A DNA stretch of 29,722 bases. Source: UBA4416 sp043718985. Lineage in GTDB: Bacteria; Bacteroidota; Bacteroidia; B-17B0; Aurantibacillaceae. The translations under genes were made by a program, and so were the position numbers. Positions 1-9,500 of this stretch are shown one piece after another (within the stretch, counting starts at the first letter, position 1; each line of letters begins with the position of its first letter). The stretch covers positions 1 to 29,722 of the forward strand of contig JAYSUQ010000224.1 of assembly GCA_043718985.1 (NCBI GenBank), in the 5' to 3' direction. The notes below the pieces were generated by a model. It ran no database searches and was not told the DNA's origin. It saw only the letters and a program-made list of their open reading frames with translations.

Positions 1-41
1 ATGTTTTTTTATGTCTTCGTAAACACAAATTTACATTATTA

Positions 42-70
42 AAAAAGGATAACCTTTGGTTACCCTTTTT
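42..70 (-). terminator. Hairpin terminator after the sigma/protease operon
   Basis: The arms at 42-54 and 58-70 pair as AAAAAGG-A-TAACC against GGTTA-C-CCTTTTT with one A/C mismatch and a TTT loop. Read on the minus strand the hairpin ends in a T run, 27 nt past the stop codon of the protease gene, as expected for an intrinsic terminator. Symmetry means it could also act on the plus strand. Confidence 0.7.
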
Positions 71-96
71 GTTGGAAAATTAGTCGGTTAGTAGTG

Positions 97-1197
97 TTAT
101 TTTTTATAAACCATTACATTAAACACAAAAGGTTGCATGCGTTTAATTTGTTCGCTACGCTTTAAGCCTCTTAATGTTGTTCGTTTTGAACCTAGTGTAA
201 TTTCTTTTTTTAACAGCTCTTTTTCAAAATCTTGTATGGTTTGTTTTATATAATTAGACTTTACGGCAAAGCCAGTGCCTTCGGCAGTAATTAATTTTCC
301 TCTAATTACACCTACAACATTGCCTTGCTCATCTAACAAAGGGCCACCACTATTACCTGGGTTAATTGGTATTGAAATTTGATACATAGTTGTATCATTA
401 TTAAAACCAGTTGCCGAGCTTAATGCGCCTTCGCCATAAACTACATCTCTACGCGGATAACCTAATGTAAAAACATTATCACCTATTTCGGTTCCAAGTT
501 CTTTAAACGAAAAAGGGAACTCATAGTTTTTTAATAAGCTATCGTTATCAATTTTATAAATAGCAATATCGAATTTTGGATTACTTAAAATTAATTTGGC
601 CGATGCACGACCTAATATATTATTTGTAACAAAAACCGAATCGGCATTTTTTACCATATGAAAGCTTGTAATAAAATAGCCATTGTTGTTTATTGCAAAG
701 CCAGTGCCCTCTATATTTGCTGGGGCGTAATTATTTTTAATGCGTTTAGATGCGCCCTCGGTAATGCCTTCAATAATGGCGTCTTGCGAGTATTTTAACT
801 CGGTTACATCGCGTTTTAAATCAGTAATATCGTTGCTTTGTTGTTTTAATAAATAGCCCCCAGTGCTTAATACAGTAACGGTTCCTAATACGGCAAATAC
901 AGCTACCGATGCTGCAACCGCAAACGTACGACCATGTTTTTTAATAAACGTTTCTTCGGTTTTTATGGGTACGATTTTAGCATCTTTCCCAAACTCTTGC
1001 TTGTGAATGGTTGCTAAAATTTGTTTTAAGTGTGTGCGTTGTTCGTGTTCATTAATACCTTCAATTAAGGTTTTATGTTTATCAAACGCCAAAGCAAATT
1101 CTTCGTCGGTTTTTAGGCGTGTTTCAAATTCACTTTTATCATTTATTGATAAAGTACTAAATAAATAATTGTCAAATAATTCTGTTGCTCTCATCAC
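97..1197 (-). CDS. Membrane-anchored trypsin-like serine protease with anti-sigma-like N-terminus
   Basis: 366 residues. Residues 1-90 are a soluble, charged, mainly helical segment of the kind seen at the start of Bacteroidota anti-sigma factors. One transmembrane helix follows at about 91-116, then a short heptad-like linker (118-142) and an S1C (HtrA/DegS-type) protease domain at about 155-325. The triad is visible: His180 in TSFHMV, Asp210 in NPKFDIA, Ser283 in NPGNSGGPLLDEQG. There is no PDZ domain, and the protein is shorter than DegP. The gene lies 12 nt downstream of an ECF sigma gene on the same strand, so the pair is probably one operon with a terminator at 42-70. Inference: the cytoplasmic N-terminus binds the sigma factor while the protease faces the periplasm. 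The protease call is firm. The anti-sigma role rests on position and architecture only. Either of the two leading Met codons could be the start. Confidence 0.85.
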   Translation of the reverse strand: MMRATELFDNYLFSTLSINDKSEFETRLKTDEEFALAFDKHKTLIEGINEHEQRTHLKQILATIHKQEFGKDAKIVPIKTEETFIKKHGRTFAVAASVAVFAVLGTVTVLSTGGYLLKQQSNDITDLKRDVTELKYSQDAIIEGITEGASKRIKNNYAPANIEGTGFAINNNGYFITSFHMVKNADSVFVTNNILGRASAKLILSNPKFDIAIYKIDNDSLLKNYEFPFSFKELGTEIGDNVFTLGYPRRDVVYGEGALSSATGFNNDTTMYQISIPINPGNSGGPLLDEQGNVVGVIRGKLITAEGTGFAVKSNYIKQTIQDFEKELLKKEITLGSKRTTLRGLKRSEQIKRMQPFVFNVMVYKK

Positions 1198-1209
1198 TTT
1201 TATGTGTTA

Positions 1210-1767
1210 TTAGTTTTCAAAAAAACTTCGCTTTAAGCGTTGTAAACATTTATATTTTTGCGTTTTTGCGTTATCTGAGTTAGTATATCCAAATTTTTCG
1301 GAAATTTTATCCATACTTAATTTATATATGTAAAAATCTTTTAAAATTGTTTTACAAGGTTCGCCTAACTCTTCTAAACTTGTATTCATTTTTTCAATAT
1401 CACTATCTTTTTTTAAGTGTTCTGTAATTTCTTCGCTTACATCAACCACTTCTCCCTCCTCATCGTCTTTAAAATTAATAGTGCTGCTGTTTTTACGAAT
1501 TTGTTTTAACCACAAGCGTTTTGCAATACTAAAAATATAGGTTTGTAATTGACAGTTTAACTCAAAGCTTTGCTTTTGAACGTTTTCGTACAATACAATA
1601 ATTGTTTCTTGATAAATATCAGCCGCCGCTTCGCTATTACCGCTATTGTTTACAACATATTTAAGAACGAGGTTATAATACTTTTTGTATAAAGCCCGCA
1701 GTACCGCATCGTTATTATGCTTTAATCCCTCAATAAAATCAAGGTCGGTATACGTAACTTTAGCCAT
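1210..1767 (-). CDS. ECF-type RNA polymerase sigma factor
   Basis: 185 residues, the usual size of a group 4 sigma factor. Region 2 lies at about 20-95, with the DIYQETIIVLYENV core-binding helix at 50-63 and the basic KRLWLKQIRK segment at 83-92. An acidic linker follows (98-125). Region 4 is at about 128-180, with a helix-turn-helix around KLSMDKISEKFGYTNSDNAKTQKYK. It should recruit RNA polymerase to a small stress or envelope regulon. Its downstream neighbour, 12 nt away, is the membrane protease with an anti-sigma-like N-terminus, the likely control partner. The region 4 recognition helix carries an unusual SDNAKTQKYK stretch common in Bacteroidota sigma factors that lack the standard SxxTVK motif. 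The regulon cannot be told from the window. Confidence 0.9.
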   Translation of the reverse strand: MAKVTYTDLDFIEGLKHNNDAVLRALYKKYYNLVLKYVVNNSGNSEAAADIYQETIIVLYENVQKQSFELNCQLQTYIFSIAKRLWLKQIRKNSSTINFKDDEEGEVVDVSEEITEHLKKDSDIEKMNTSLEELGEPCKTILKDFYIYKLSMDKISEKFGYTNSDNAKTQKYKCLQRLKRSFFEN

Positions 1768-1877
1768 AAAGTATTTGTTTAGGTTAATACAATAAATTTA
1801 AAAAGGTAACCCAAAAATGGGCGTTTAAGTGGTAAAACTAGCAAATCGTCTAATTTTTGTTAAGGTAGTCTTTTGGG

Positions 1878-3167
1878 CTATTTTCCCATCAAGGTTTCAA
1901 TTTCATCAATTTCCAACGGTATGTTTTTCATTAAATCATCATTACCTGTTGCGGTAATTAAAATATTGTTTTCTAAACGTATGCCTAAGCCTTCTTCTGG
2001 TATGTATATGCCAGGCTCGCAAGTAAATACATTGCCTGCAGCCATTGGTTCGTTAAAAAAACCGACATCGTGCACATCTAAACCCAAAAAGTGCGAAGTG
2101 CCGTGCATAAAATATTTTTTATATGCTGGCCAAGCTGGGTTTTGGTTTGTAACATCATCGGTTTTTAATAGTCCTAATTGCAATAACTCTTCAGTCATTA
2201 AATTGCCAACTAAGGCGTTATATTTTTCAAACGTATTGCCAACTATTAGTTGTTTTGTGGCCGCTTTCATTACTCGCAACACGGCGTTGTATACTTCTTT
2301 TTGGCGCGGTGTAAACTTTCCGTTAACTGGCACAGCGCGTGTCATATCGCTGGCGTAGTTGCCATATTCTGCTGCTACATCTAATAAAATTACTTCGCCA
2401 TCTTTACAAGCTTTGTTATTATCTACATAATGTAAAACACATGCGCTTGCACCACTTGCTATAATTGGGCCATAGGCAAACCCGCGGCTTTTGTTACGCA
2501 CAAATTCGTGTATTAGCTCGGCTTCAATTTCGTATTCCATAACACCTGGCTTTACAAAATTTAATAATCTACGAAATCCTTTTTCGGTTATGTTACAAGC
2601 TTCTTGTATTTGTACTATTTCTAAAGGGCTTTTAATGGCTCTAATGCGGTGCATTATTGGTGCCGATCGTTGTATGGTGTGTAGCGAAAATTGTTGTTTA
2701 ATTTTTTTATTAAATCGCATTTCAGCGGTTTCCATATCTATCCAACGGCGGGAGTGCTCATTGCTATTTAAGTATATGTTTTCGGCCTGAAAAACAAATC
2801 CTTTTATGATTTTATCAAACTCGTGATGCCAATATATATGTTCAATTCCACTCGCATCTTTTGCTTGTTGCTTGGTTAGTTTTGCACCTTCCCACACGGC
2901 AATTAAATCGCTGGTTTCTTTTATAAATAATACCTCTTTAGTTTTACCATCTTTAACATCTGGAAATAACATTAAAATAACATCTTCTTGATCTATCCCC
3001 GTAAGGTGTAACAAATCGCTATTTTGCACAAAGCCAAATGAGCCATCGGCATTAGTTGGTAAAAAATCGTTACTAACAAATAATGCTAAAGAGTTTGGCT
3101 TTAAATGCTTGATAAAATTTACTCTATTTTGAATGTATAAATTTTTAGATATCGCGTTATATTTCAT
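1878..3167 (-). CDS. pepP: Xaa-Pro aminopeptidase (aminopeptidase P, M24B)
   Basis: 429 residues, close to E. coli PepP (about 440). The N-terminal AMP_N domain covers about 1-150 and the pita-bread catalytic domain about 175-425. All five metal ligands of the family are present: Asp263 in LLDVAAEYGNYASDMT, Asp274 in the same motif, His359 in HGTSHFLGLDVHDVG, Glu384 in CEPGIYI and Glu399 in RLENN. It releases an N-terminal residue preceding proline using a dinuclear metal centre, normally in the cytoplasm. No signal peptide is seen. It appears to be a single transcription unit, separated by about 110 nt from the sigma gene and about 180 nt from the next gene upstream. Start choice at 3167 fits the family N-terminus. 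Confidence 0.93.
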   Translation of the reverse strand: MKYNAISKNLYIQNRVNFIKHLKPNSLALFVSNDFLPTNADGSFGFVQNSDLLHLTGIDQEDVILMLFPDVKDGKTKEVLFIKETSDLIAVWEGAKLTKQQAKDASGIEHIYWHHEFDKIIKGFVFQAENIYLNSNEHSRRWIDMETAEMRFNKKIKQQFSLHTIQRSAPIMHRIRAIKSPLEIVQIQEACNITEKGFRRLLNFVKPGVMEYEIEAELIHEFVRNKSRGFAYGPIIASGASACVLHYVDNNKACKDGEVILLDVAAEYGNYASDMTRAVPVNGKFTPRQKEVYNAVLRVMKAATKQLIVGNTFEKYNALVGNLMTEELLQLGLLKTDDVTNQNPAWPAYKKYFMHGTSHFLGLDVHDVGFFNEPMAAGNVFTCEPGIYIPEEGLGIRLENNILITATGNDDLMKNIPLEIDEIETLMGK

Positions 3168-3346
3168 GTGTAGTTGTAGTTAGTTTCAGATTATAGATAA
3201 TTCAGTGTAATAAAAAAAACTTAATTATAATAAGATTTCTGTGTTTTTAAAATTGATAAAAAACAAAATTTATTAAATAAAGTATATGATTTTATAACTG
3301 CAATGTTATTGGGGCAAACAGTATTTTAAAATGTAGCGTGTTGTTT

Positions 3347-3790
3347 TTAATCGTCGGTTGGCTCAGGAGCTTTTTTAAACGCCGCTTTTTTTGCTTTAAC
3401 TTTTTTAGGCCACAACACATTAATTAATTCGTTGTGCACTGTTATCATCGATTCAGAAATGCCATTAATAACATCAACATCTTTATTTGAATTGTTTTTC
3501 CACGTTCGCTTTAATTCTTCAAACGTTCCATCCTCTCTCACAATATAACATTTAACCATTTTTTTGCCAACAATTTCGGCTTTGCCGCTATAACATGTTG
3601 CTTTAGCTCCAATACGCGATGTAACTATAACGTCGGTATAAACACCATCAGCAACATCGTCAGCGCCTCGTTCATCAAATTTAATCGACCATTTATTGTA
3701 GCAGTTTAATTCGCGTGCATCATCATCTTGAGCAATAATTGTTTTTGAAAACACTAGTATACAAAAAGAAAAAATTATTTTTTTTATCAT
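3347..3790 (-). CDS. Small secreted protein of unknown function
   Basis: The frame is open from 3841, but the start preferred here is the internal ATG at 3790. It gives a 147-residue protein that begins with a classical signal peptide (MIKKIIFSFCILVFSKTIIAQ, cleavage after AQ). The 17 residues before that would bury the signal peptide. The mature part has two cysteines in its first half and a third later, a strand-rich middle, and ends in a basic stretch (KKVKAKKAAFKKAPEPTDD) that is Lys/Ala/Pro rich. No family is recognised. It is transcribed away from comM. The spacer 3791-3990 between the two is AT-rich and should hold both promoters. Confidence 0.65.
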   Translation of the reverse strand: MIKKIIFSFCILVFSKTIIAQDDDARELNCYNKWSIKFDERGADDVADGVYTDVIVTSRIGAKATCYSGKAEIVGKKMVKCYIVREDGTFEELKRTWKNNSNKDVDVINGISESMITVHNELINVLWPKKVKAKKAAFKKAPEPTDD

Positions 3791-3990
3791 TTTATTAAAT
3801 TTTAGATTTATAAATATAACTGATAACAATTTCACATCCAAAAATAAATTTAAAGCAAAAACTACGCTAAAAATTTATTCAACAAAAATATTAAATATTA
3901 TGTGTTCTTAAATAATAAAAAATAAAATGCTACAAAACATAGCATATCAGTGTGTGTTTTTGTTGTTGCTTTGTAAAAAATTATATTAAT

Positions 3991-5529
3991 ATGTTAGTTA
4001 AAACTTTTGGAAGCGCTGTGCATGGCATATCGGCAACTACAATTACAGTAGAGGTAAATGTTACACAGGGAATAAATTTTTATTTAGTAGGCTTGCCCGA
4101 TAGTGCAGTTAAAGAAAGCCATCAAAGAATTGACGCCGCTTTAAAAAATAATGGATTTAAAATTCCTGGCAAACAAATAACTATTAATATGGCGCCAGCC
4201 GATATTAAAAAAGAAGGGTCGGCTTATGATTTGCCAATTGCCGTTGGAATTTTAGCCGCAAGCGAGCAAATTTTAAGTTCAGAGATTAGTAAATATTTAA
4301 TTATGGGGGAACTTTCGCTAGATGGCGAAGTACGGCCAATAAAGGGTGCATTACCAATTGCTATTAAAGCAAAACAAGAAGGATTTAAAGGTATTATTTT
4401 GCCCGAGTGTAATGCTAAAGAGGCAGCTGTAGTTGATGGTTTAGAGGCTTATGGCGTGAATAATATTACGCAGGTAATTAATTTTTTTAATGAAAAAATT
4501 AAACTTGAACAAACAAAAATTAATGTTGATGCCGAGTTTTTAAATCAGTTAGATGAAATAGAATATGATTTTTCGGATGTTAAAGGGCAAGAAAACACCA
4601 AGCGTGCTTTGGAAATTGCAGCCGCTGGTGGACATAACCTTATTTTAATTGGCCCGCCAGGTGCTGGCAAAACAATGTTAAGTAAACGCATGAGTGCCAT
4701 TTTACCTCCACTTACGTTAGATGAAGCGCTTGAAACTACTAAAATACACAGTGTTGCTGGCAAAACAACTAAAACTTTAGGACTAGTTACCACTCGACCA
4801 TTTAGAAACCCGCACCACACTATAAGCGATGTTGCTTTAGTTGGCGGAGGGATGAATGCCCAGCCTGGCGAAATATCGTTGGCACATAACGGCGTGTTAT
4901 TTTTAGATGAGTTACCTGAATTTAAACGCACTGTTTTAGAGGTTATGCGACAACCACTAGAGGATAGAATTGTAACCATATCTAGAGCCCGTTTTAGTGT
5001 AGAGTACCCGGCAAGTTTTATGCTTATTGCTAGTATGAACCCCTGCCCTTGTGGTTACTACAACCATCCCGAAAAAGAATGTGTTTGCGCTCCTGGAGTA
5101 GTGAAAAAATATTTAAACAAAATTTCGGGTCCATTGTTAGATAGAATTGACTTACATGTTGAGGTAACACCAGTGCCTTTTAGCGAATTAAGTAAAACCA
5201 AACAAAGCGAAAATAGTAAAAATATTAGGGCAAGAGTTATTTTAGCACGTAACCTACAAACATTTAGATATGCGGGCGTTGATGGTGTTTATTGCAATGC
5301 ACAAATGCGAACAAAAGATTTACGTAACCATTGTAAGTTAGACGAAGCAAGTATGCAATTATTAAAAACAGCTATGGAACGTTTAGGATTATCGGCACGC
5401 GCCTACGATAGAATTTTAAAAGTTGGGCGCACAATTGCCGATTTGGATTCGAGTGAGGCTATTGAACAAAGCCACATTGCCGAAGCAATACAATACCGTA
5501 GTTTAGATAGAGAGGGCTGGGCTGGATAA
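3991..5529 (+). CDS. comM: ComM/YifB family AAA+ ATPase (Mg-chelatase-like)
   Basis: 512 residues from the ATG at 3991. The frame extends upstream to 3952, but those 13 residues (MCFCCCFVKNYIN) are not family-like, and MLVKTFGSAVHGI is the typical YifB start. The N-terminal ChlI/Lon-S5-like domain is at 1-175. The AAA+ core has Walker A GPPGAGKT at 221-228, Walker B VLFLDE at 302-307, and a four-cysteine cluster MNPCPCGYY ... CVCAPG (Cys352, 354, 364, 366), all hallmarks of the family. The C-terminal Mg_chelatase_C domain runs to about 505. In Vibrio and other naturally transformable bacteria ComM is a helicase promoting branch migration during integration of transforming DNA, and it is conserved in many non-competent species. 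It is a stand-alone plus-strand gene convergent with the PorP gene. Confidence 0.95.
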   Translation: MLVKTFGSAVHGISATTITVEVNVTQGINFYLVGLPDSAVKESHQRIDAALKNNGFKIPGKQITINMAPADIKKEGSAYDLPIAVGILAASEQILSSEISKYLIMGELSLDGEVRPIKGALPIAIKAKQEGFKGIILPECNAKEAAVVDGLEAYGVNNITQVINFFNEKIKLEQTKINVDAEFLNQLDEIEYDFSDVKGQENTKRALEIAAAGGHNLILIGPPGAGKTMLSKRMSAILPPLTLDEALETTKIHSVAGKTTKTLGLVTTRPFRNPHHTISDVALVGGGMNAQPGEISLAHNGVLFLDELPEFKRTVLEVMRQPLEDRIVTISRARFSVEYPASFMLIASMNPCPCGYYNHPEKECVCAPGVVKKYLNKISGPLLDRIDLHVEVTPVPFSELSKTKQSENSKNIRARVILARNLQTFRYAGVDGVYCNAQMRTKDLRNHCKLDEASMQLLKTAMERLGLSARAYDRILKVGRTIADLDSSEAIEQSHIAEAIQYRSLDREGWAG

Positions 5530-5585
5530 AGATTTTTAATAATACAACTCATAGCCTGAATTTATTTTTTAGGTATGGTATAAGA

Positions 5586-5602
5586 AAACAATGCAATTGT
5601 TT
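5586..5602. terminator. Weak hairpin between convergent comM and porP genes
   Basis: AAACAAT-GCA-ATTGTTT is a perfect 7-bp stem with a 3-nt loop in the 82-nt gap between two convergent genes. It is AT-rich and lacks a strong T run on the plus strand. On the minus strand it is followed by TTTTC. Position suggests transcription end, but strength is doubtful. Confidence 0.3.
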
Positions 5603-5611
5603 AGTAAAATG

Positions 5612-6535
5612 CTATTCCGTTATTACGTCGTCTTTCCAATGTTTACTTTGCGCCCGCGATATTTTTAAACCGAGCATTAACTCGTGGGTACCTGTACTGT
5701 ATTTTTTAATATTAGTGGTTGTAAAGTCGTATGAATAGCCTATCATTAAATAGTTTTTATACATAAAACCAACTAATGCTGTAAACGCATCGTTATGCCT
5801 ATAACCACCGCCAAGCCAAATTTGTTCTTTATAAATTACCCTAATGCCTGCATCTATTTTAACTGGTACTGGTGCAACTATTTTAACCAAAGCCGATGGT
5901 TCAATTTTAAAGTCATCGCTAATGTTAAATTTATAGGCTCCATTAATTAAATAATGTGTTATAAGCGTGCCTTTACCTGTACTTTTTTCGTATAAATTTA
6001 TTGGGCTTTGGTACAATTGAGGTGCACTTATACCAAAATATAATTTATCATTATGTACATAAATTCCAGCGCCAAAATCGGGTACTACCTTAGTTTGATA
6101 TTGAGTTAACAAATTATCATCGCCACCATCGTGCAAAATTAGTTTGTGTCCATCAATTCCCCATTGTTGTATGCCTGCACTTATACCTAACGATATTTTA
6201 GTTTTTTTAGCAATTTTAATATGATAAGCATAAGCTAAACTTAAACCAACACGGCGAGTGGGACCTACAATATCTGTATAAATATGTGTTCCTAAGCCCA
6301 TGTTTCGTTTTTTAAATGGTGCATGCAATGTTAGCATATAGGTGCGAGGGGCGTCGGTAATTCCAATCCATTGGTATCGGTTGTTTGATCGTACATCTGC
6401 AAACTCATCTTTACCTGCCACGGCGGGGTTAATAGCCATTTCGTTAAGCATGTATTGCGTGTACTGTGGCAATTGTTGTGCAACAAAATCATTTGCCAAC
6501 AACACAATTAATATGATGTGTGTAAATTTTTTCAT
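5612..6535 (-). CDS. PorP/SprF family type IX secretion membrane protein
   Basis: 307 residues with a signal peptide (about 1-20, ending FVAQ) followed by the family-typical opening QYTQYMLNEMAINPAVAG (24-41) and QWIGITDAPRTYMLTLHAP. The rest alternates short polar turns with amphipathic strands (MGLGTHIYTDIVG, VGLSLAYAYHIKI, LVGFMYKNYLMIGYSYDF), as expected of an outer-membrane beta barrel. In Flavobacterium johnsoniae SprF is needed to deliver the adhesin SprB to the surface. PorP-like paralogues are commonly paired with cargo carrying a type B sorting domain. Here the gene starts 2 nt after the stop codon of the giant repeat protein, so the two are almost certainly co-transcribed and this barrel is probably the dedicated outer-membrane partner of that protein. 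Confidence 0.92.
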   Translation of the reverse strand: MKKFTHIILIVLLANDFVAQQLPQYTQYMLNEMAINPAVAGKDEFADVRSNNRYQWIGITDAPRTYMLTLHAPFKKRNMGLGTHIYTDIVGPTRRVGLSLAYAYHIKIAKKTKISLGISAGIQQWGIDGHKLILHDGGDDNLLTQYQTKVVPDFGAGIYVHNDKLYFGISAPQLYQSPINLYEKSTGKGTLITHYLINGAYKFNISDDFKIEPSALVKIVAPVPVKIDAGIRVIYKEQIWLGGGYRHNDAFTALVGFMYKNYLMIGYSYDFTTTNIKKYSTGTHELMLGLKISRAQSKHWKDDVITE

Positions 6536-6537
6536 TG

Positions 6538-9500
6538 TTATCTAAATATTGTTAATGGGCCAGTATAAGGCTCGGGGTATTCGGGATGATTTAAATTAAT
6601 AATGTAATAATATGTTCCAACCGGTAACTCTTTGTTTTTGTAAAGTCCATTCCAAGGTGTTGGGTATCCTTTCGAATAAAATAATTGTTCTCCCCAACGG
6701 TTATAAACCTCAACCTCATTATCTGGAAATAAATTTATATAATCTATCATCCACGTATCATTTTTACCATCTGCATTTGGCGAAAACCCGTTTGGAATAA
6801 TTATTTTAGGATATATGTTTACAGTCATCGAATCAGAATTTGTACAGCCATTTGCATCTGTAATACTAACCGTATAAACAGTTGTTATTGTTGTTATAGC
6901 AACAGGATTAGATATAGATGCATCGCTTAATGTAAAACTTGGTAGCCAAGTAAATGATGTTGCGGCCGCACTTGTTGGGCTGCCGCCAACAGTAATTGTA
7001 GCACCTAATGGTATTGATACCGATGGTCCAGCATCTACAACGGGCAAGGTATTTGATGTAACATTTATCGAATCAACATCAATACACAAACCATTTGTTG
7101 CCACTAGTACATAAGTGTTTAAGCCAATGGTTGGGGTTGCTGTAGTTATTAAATTATTTGATATTGCAATTGGATTTGGCAAATTAAACCATTGATAGGT
7201 TACACCGCCTGTTGAGTTTGAACCATTTAATAACGCTGTACCATTTTGGCAAAAACTAGTGTCATTACCTGCAACAGCAATAACTACAACATTTGCATTT
7301 ATTTGTAACGCTGTATCTTTGGCGCAACCATTCGCATCTGTTACCGTAAAGGTATATGGACCAAATAACACATTAGTTAAGTCTTCTGTTATTGCAACAT
7401 TAGGAGTCCACGCAAAAGTGTTTGGAGGAGTTCCTCCGTTAATCGTCATATCTATTGCGCCATCGGCAACCGAACTACAACTTGCGTTTGTAATTGTTGC
7501 AGCAACAGTAATTTTAGATGGGTTAACTAATGTAAACGATTGTGTTGCCGAACAGCCTTTTGTATCGGTAACTAATACAGAATAAATGTTAGCGCATAAG
7601 CCTGAAAGTGTTGGGGAGTTTGACGCCACAGGATTCCATACATACGTAAACGCAGGGTTACCGTTAATTGGTAAAATATTTAAACTTCCATTGCAATCAT
7701 TATTACATTTAGGGCTTATTGCAGTTGGCGCACTAAAAGCAATGGCTGGGTTTGTAGTTATTGAAAAATTACGAACAGTACTACAATTAGCTGCATCGGT
7801 AACTAAAACCGAATAATTACCTGCGCATACATTTGCAAGTTGTAAAGTAGCACTTGCTCCGTTAGACCAATTAACTGTATACGATGGGTTTCCTCCAGTT
7901 ATACTTATATCAATTATACCATCACATTTTGTAATACACGATTCGTTTGTGATGGTTGATGTAACAATTGGTCCATTAATACTATTAATTGTATAAAATT
8001 CTGTTTTACTACATCCGCTCGCATCTGTAACAATTAATGTGTAAACACCTGGCGCTAAATTTACAACCAAAGTTCCAGTTCCTAAACTCGCTGGCATCCA
8101 ATTGTAGTTGTAATTGTTTGTGCCGCCTGTTACCGTTACCTCTATTGAACCTGTATTAACACCACAGCCGGTTTGATGCACTTGTGAATTAACTGTTAAT
8201 GTTGTTGCGGCATTAATACCAATAGTTGCAGTTCGCACACAGTTATTTGCATCAACCATATTGCAAGTATATGTACCCGAACATAAGTTAGATAGAGTTT
8301 GTGATGTTGGACCGTGTAGCCAGTTATATGTTACCGTTGGTTGCCCACCAATTGCTGTTAAGGTTGCGGTTCCGTTACATAAACCAACACAAGTTTCATC
8401 TGTTGTTAAAATTGTTTCGCCTGTAATTCCGCTTGAGCTATTAATAATAATGTTTGTGTTTGTAATACAATTATTGGCGTCTGTAATTAATAATCCATAA
8501 ATACCTGCACACAAACCAGTGCCTGTTGTACCTGTTTGCGCAGCCGAAGTCCAATTAACATTATAGGTTGGTGTACCTCCGCTTAAATTTAATGTTGCTG
8601 TGCCATTACACATGCCACAACTTGGGTTATTTGTAGTTGGCGTAACACTTACCGAACTTGGTGATGTTATTGTGCCTGGCCATTTATTAAAACACCCATC
8701 TGTATCAGTAATTGTTATAGAGTAAGTTCCGTTAGGTTGGTTTGAAAGAACAGTGCCTATTGTGCCCAACGCATCGTTCCACAAAAAGGTGTAACCACCA
8801 GCACCACCACCAACATTAGTAGCCTCTAAACTTCCGTTTGATTGATTAAAACAATTGTTGTTAGTAAATGTAATAGCTGTTGTAATTGTAACAATGCTAG
8901 GTACATTAAAATTAGGTTGTATAAAACAGCCTTTATTATCTGTAATAGTAAGCGAATAATTTCCAGGGCAAATATTTGAAACGCTATTTGTAACTGATGG
9001 TACCGACGGCGACCATAAATATATAAACCCTCCGTTACCTCCATTAGCAGTAACGTTTATTGAGCCATTACAGTTTCCAAAACATTGAGCACTAACAATA
9101 GTATTTGTTTGAGTTAATGCAATTGGCTGTTTAACTGTAAACACAGTGTCTTTTGAACAACCGCCTGTATCAAAAACCGTTAACGTGTAGTTTGATGCGG
9201 GTAAGCCTGTAATCGAGTTAGTGGTCGTGGAACCAGTTGACCAACTATAGCTTAACGATCCGCTACCACCAATTGCAGTTGCGGTTATGGCTCCATTTAA
9301 ATCTCCAAAGCAATTTGCATCAGTAACTGTTGCTGTTATTACAATAGCTGGCGGTCCTGTTAATGAGTAACTTGTTGTTGTGGCGCAGCTGTTCGCATCC
9401 AATACACTAAGTGTGTAATTACCTACACATAAGTTTATTGCTATTAAGGTTGTGTTTGTTGTTGGTGTCCACGAATAGGTAAATGGAAGTGTACCGCCAA

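Noticed and set aside
97..1197. Full DegP/HtrA chaperone-protease
   Set aside because: No PDZ domain follows the protease domain, and the N-terminus is an intracellular domain plus a membrane helix, so only the S1C protease part is shared.
1873..2790. Plus-strand frames of 99-161 codons opposite the aminopeptidase gene
   Set aside because: The minus-strand gene has all five metal ligands and full family length. The opposite frames show no motif or start signal.
3952..3990. Upstream extension of the comM frame (13 residues, Cys-rich)
   Set aside because: The family starts at MLVKTFGSA. The extension is in AT-rich promoter DNA and is not conserved-looking.
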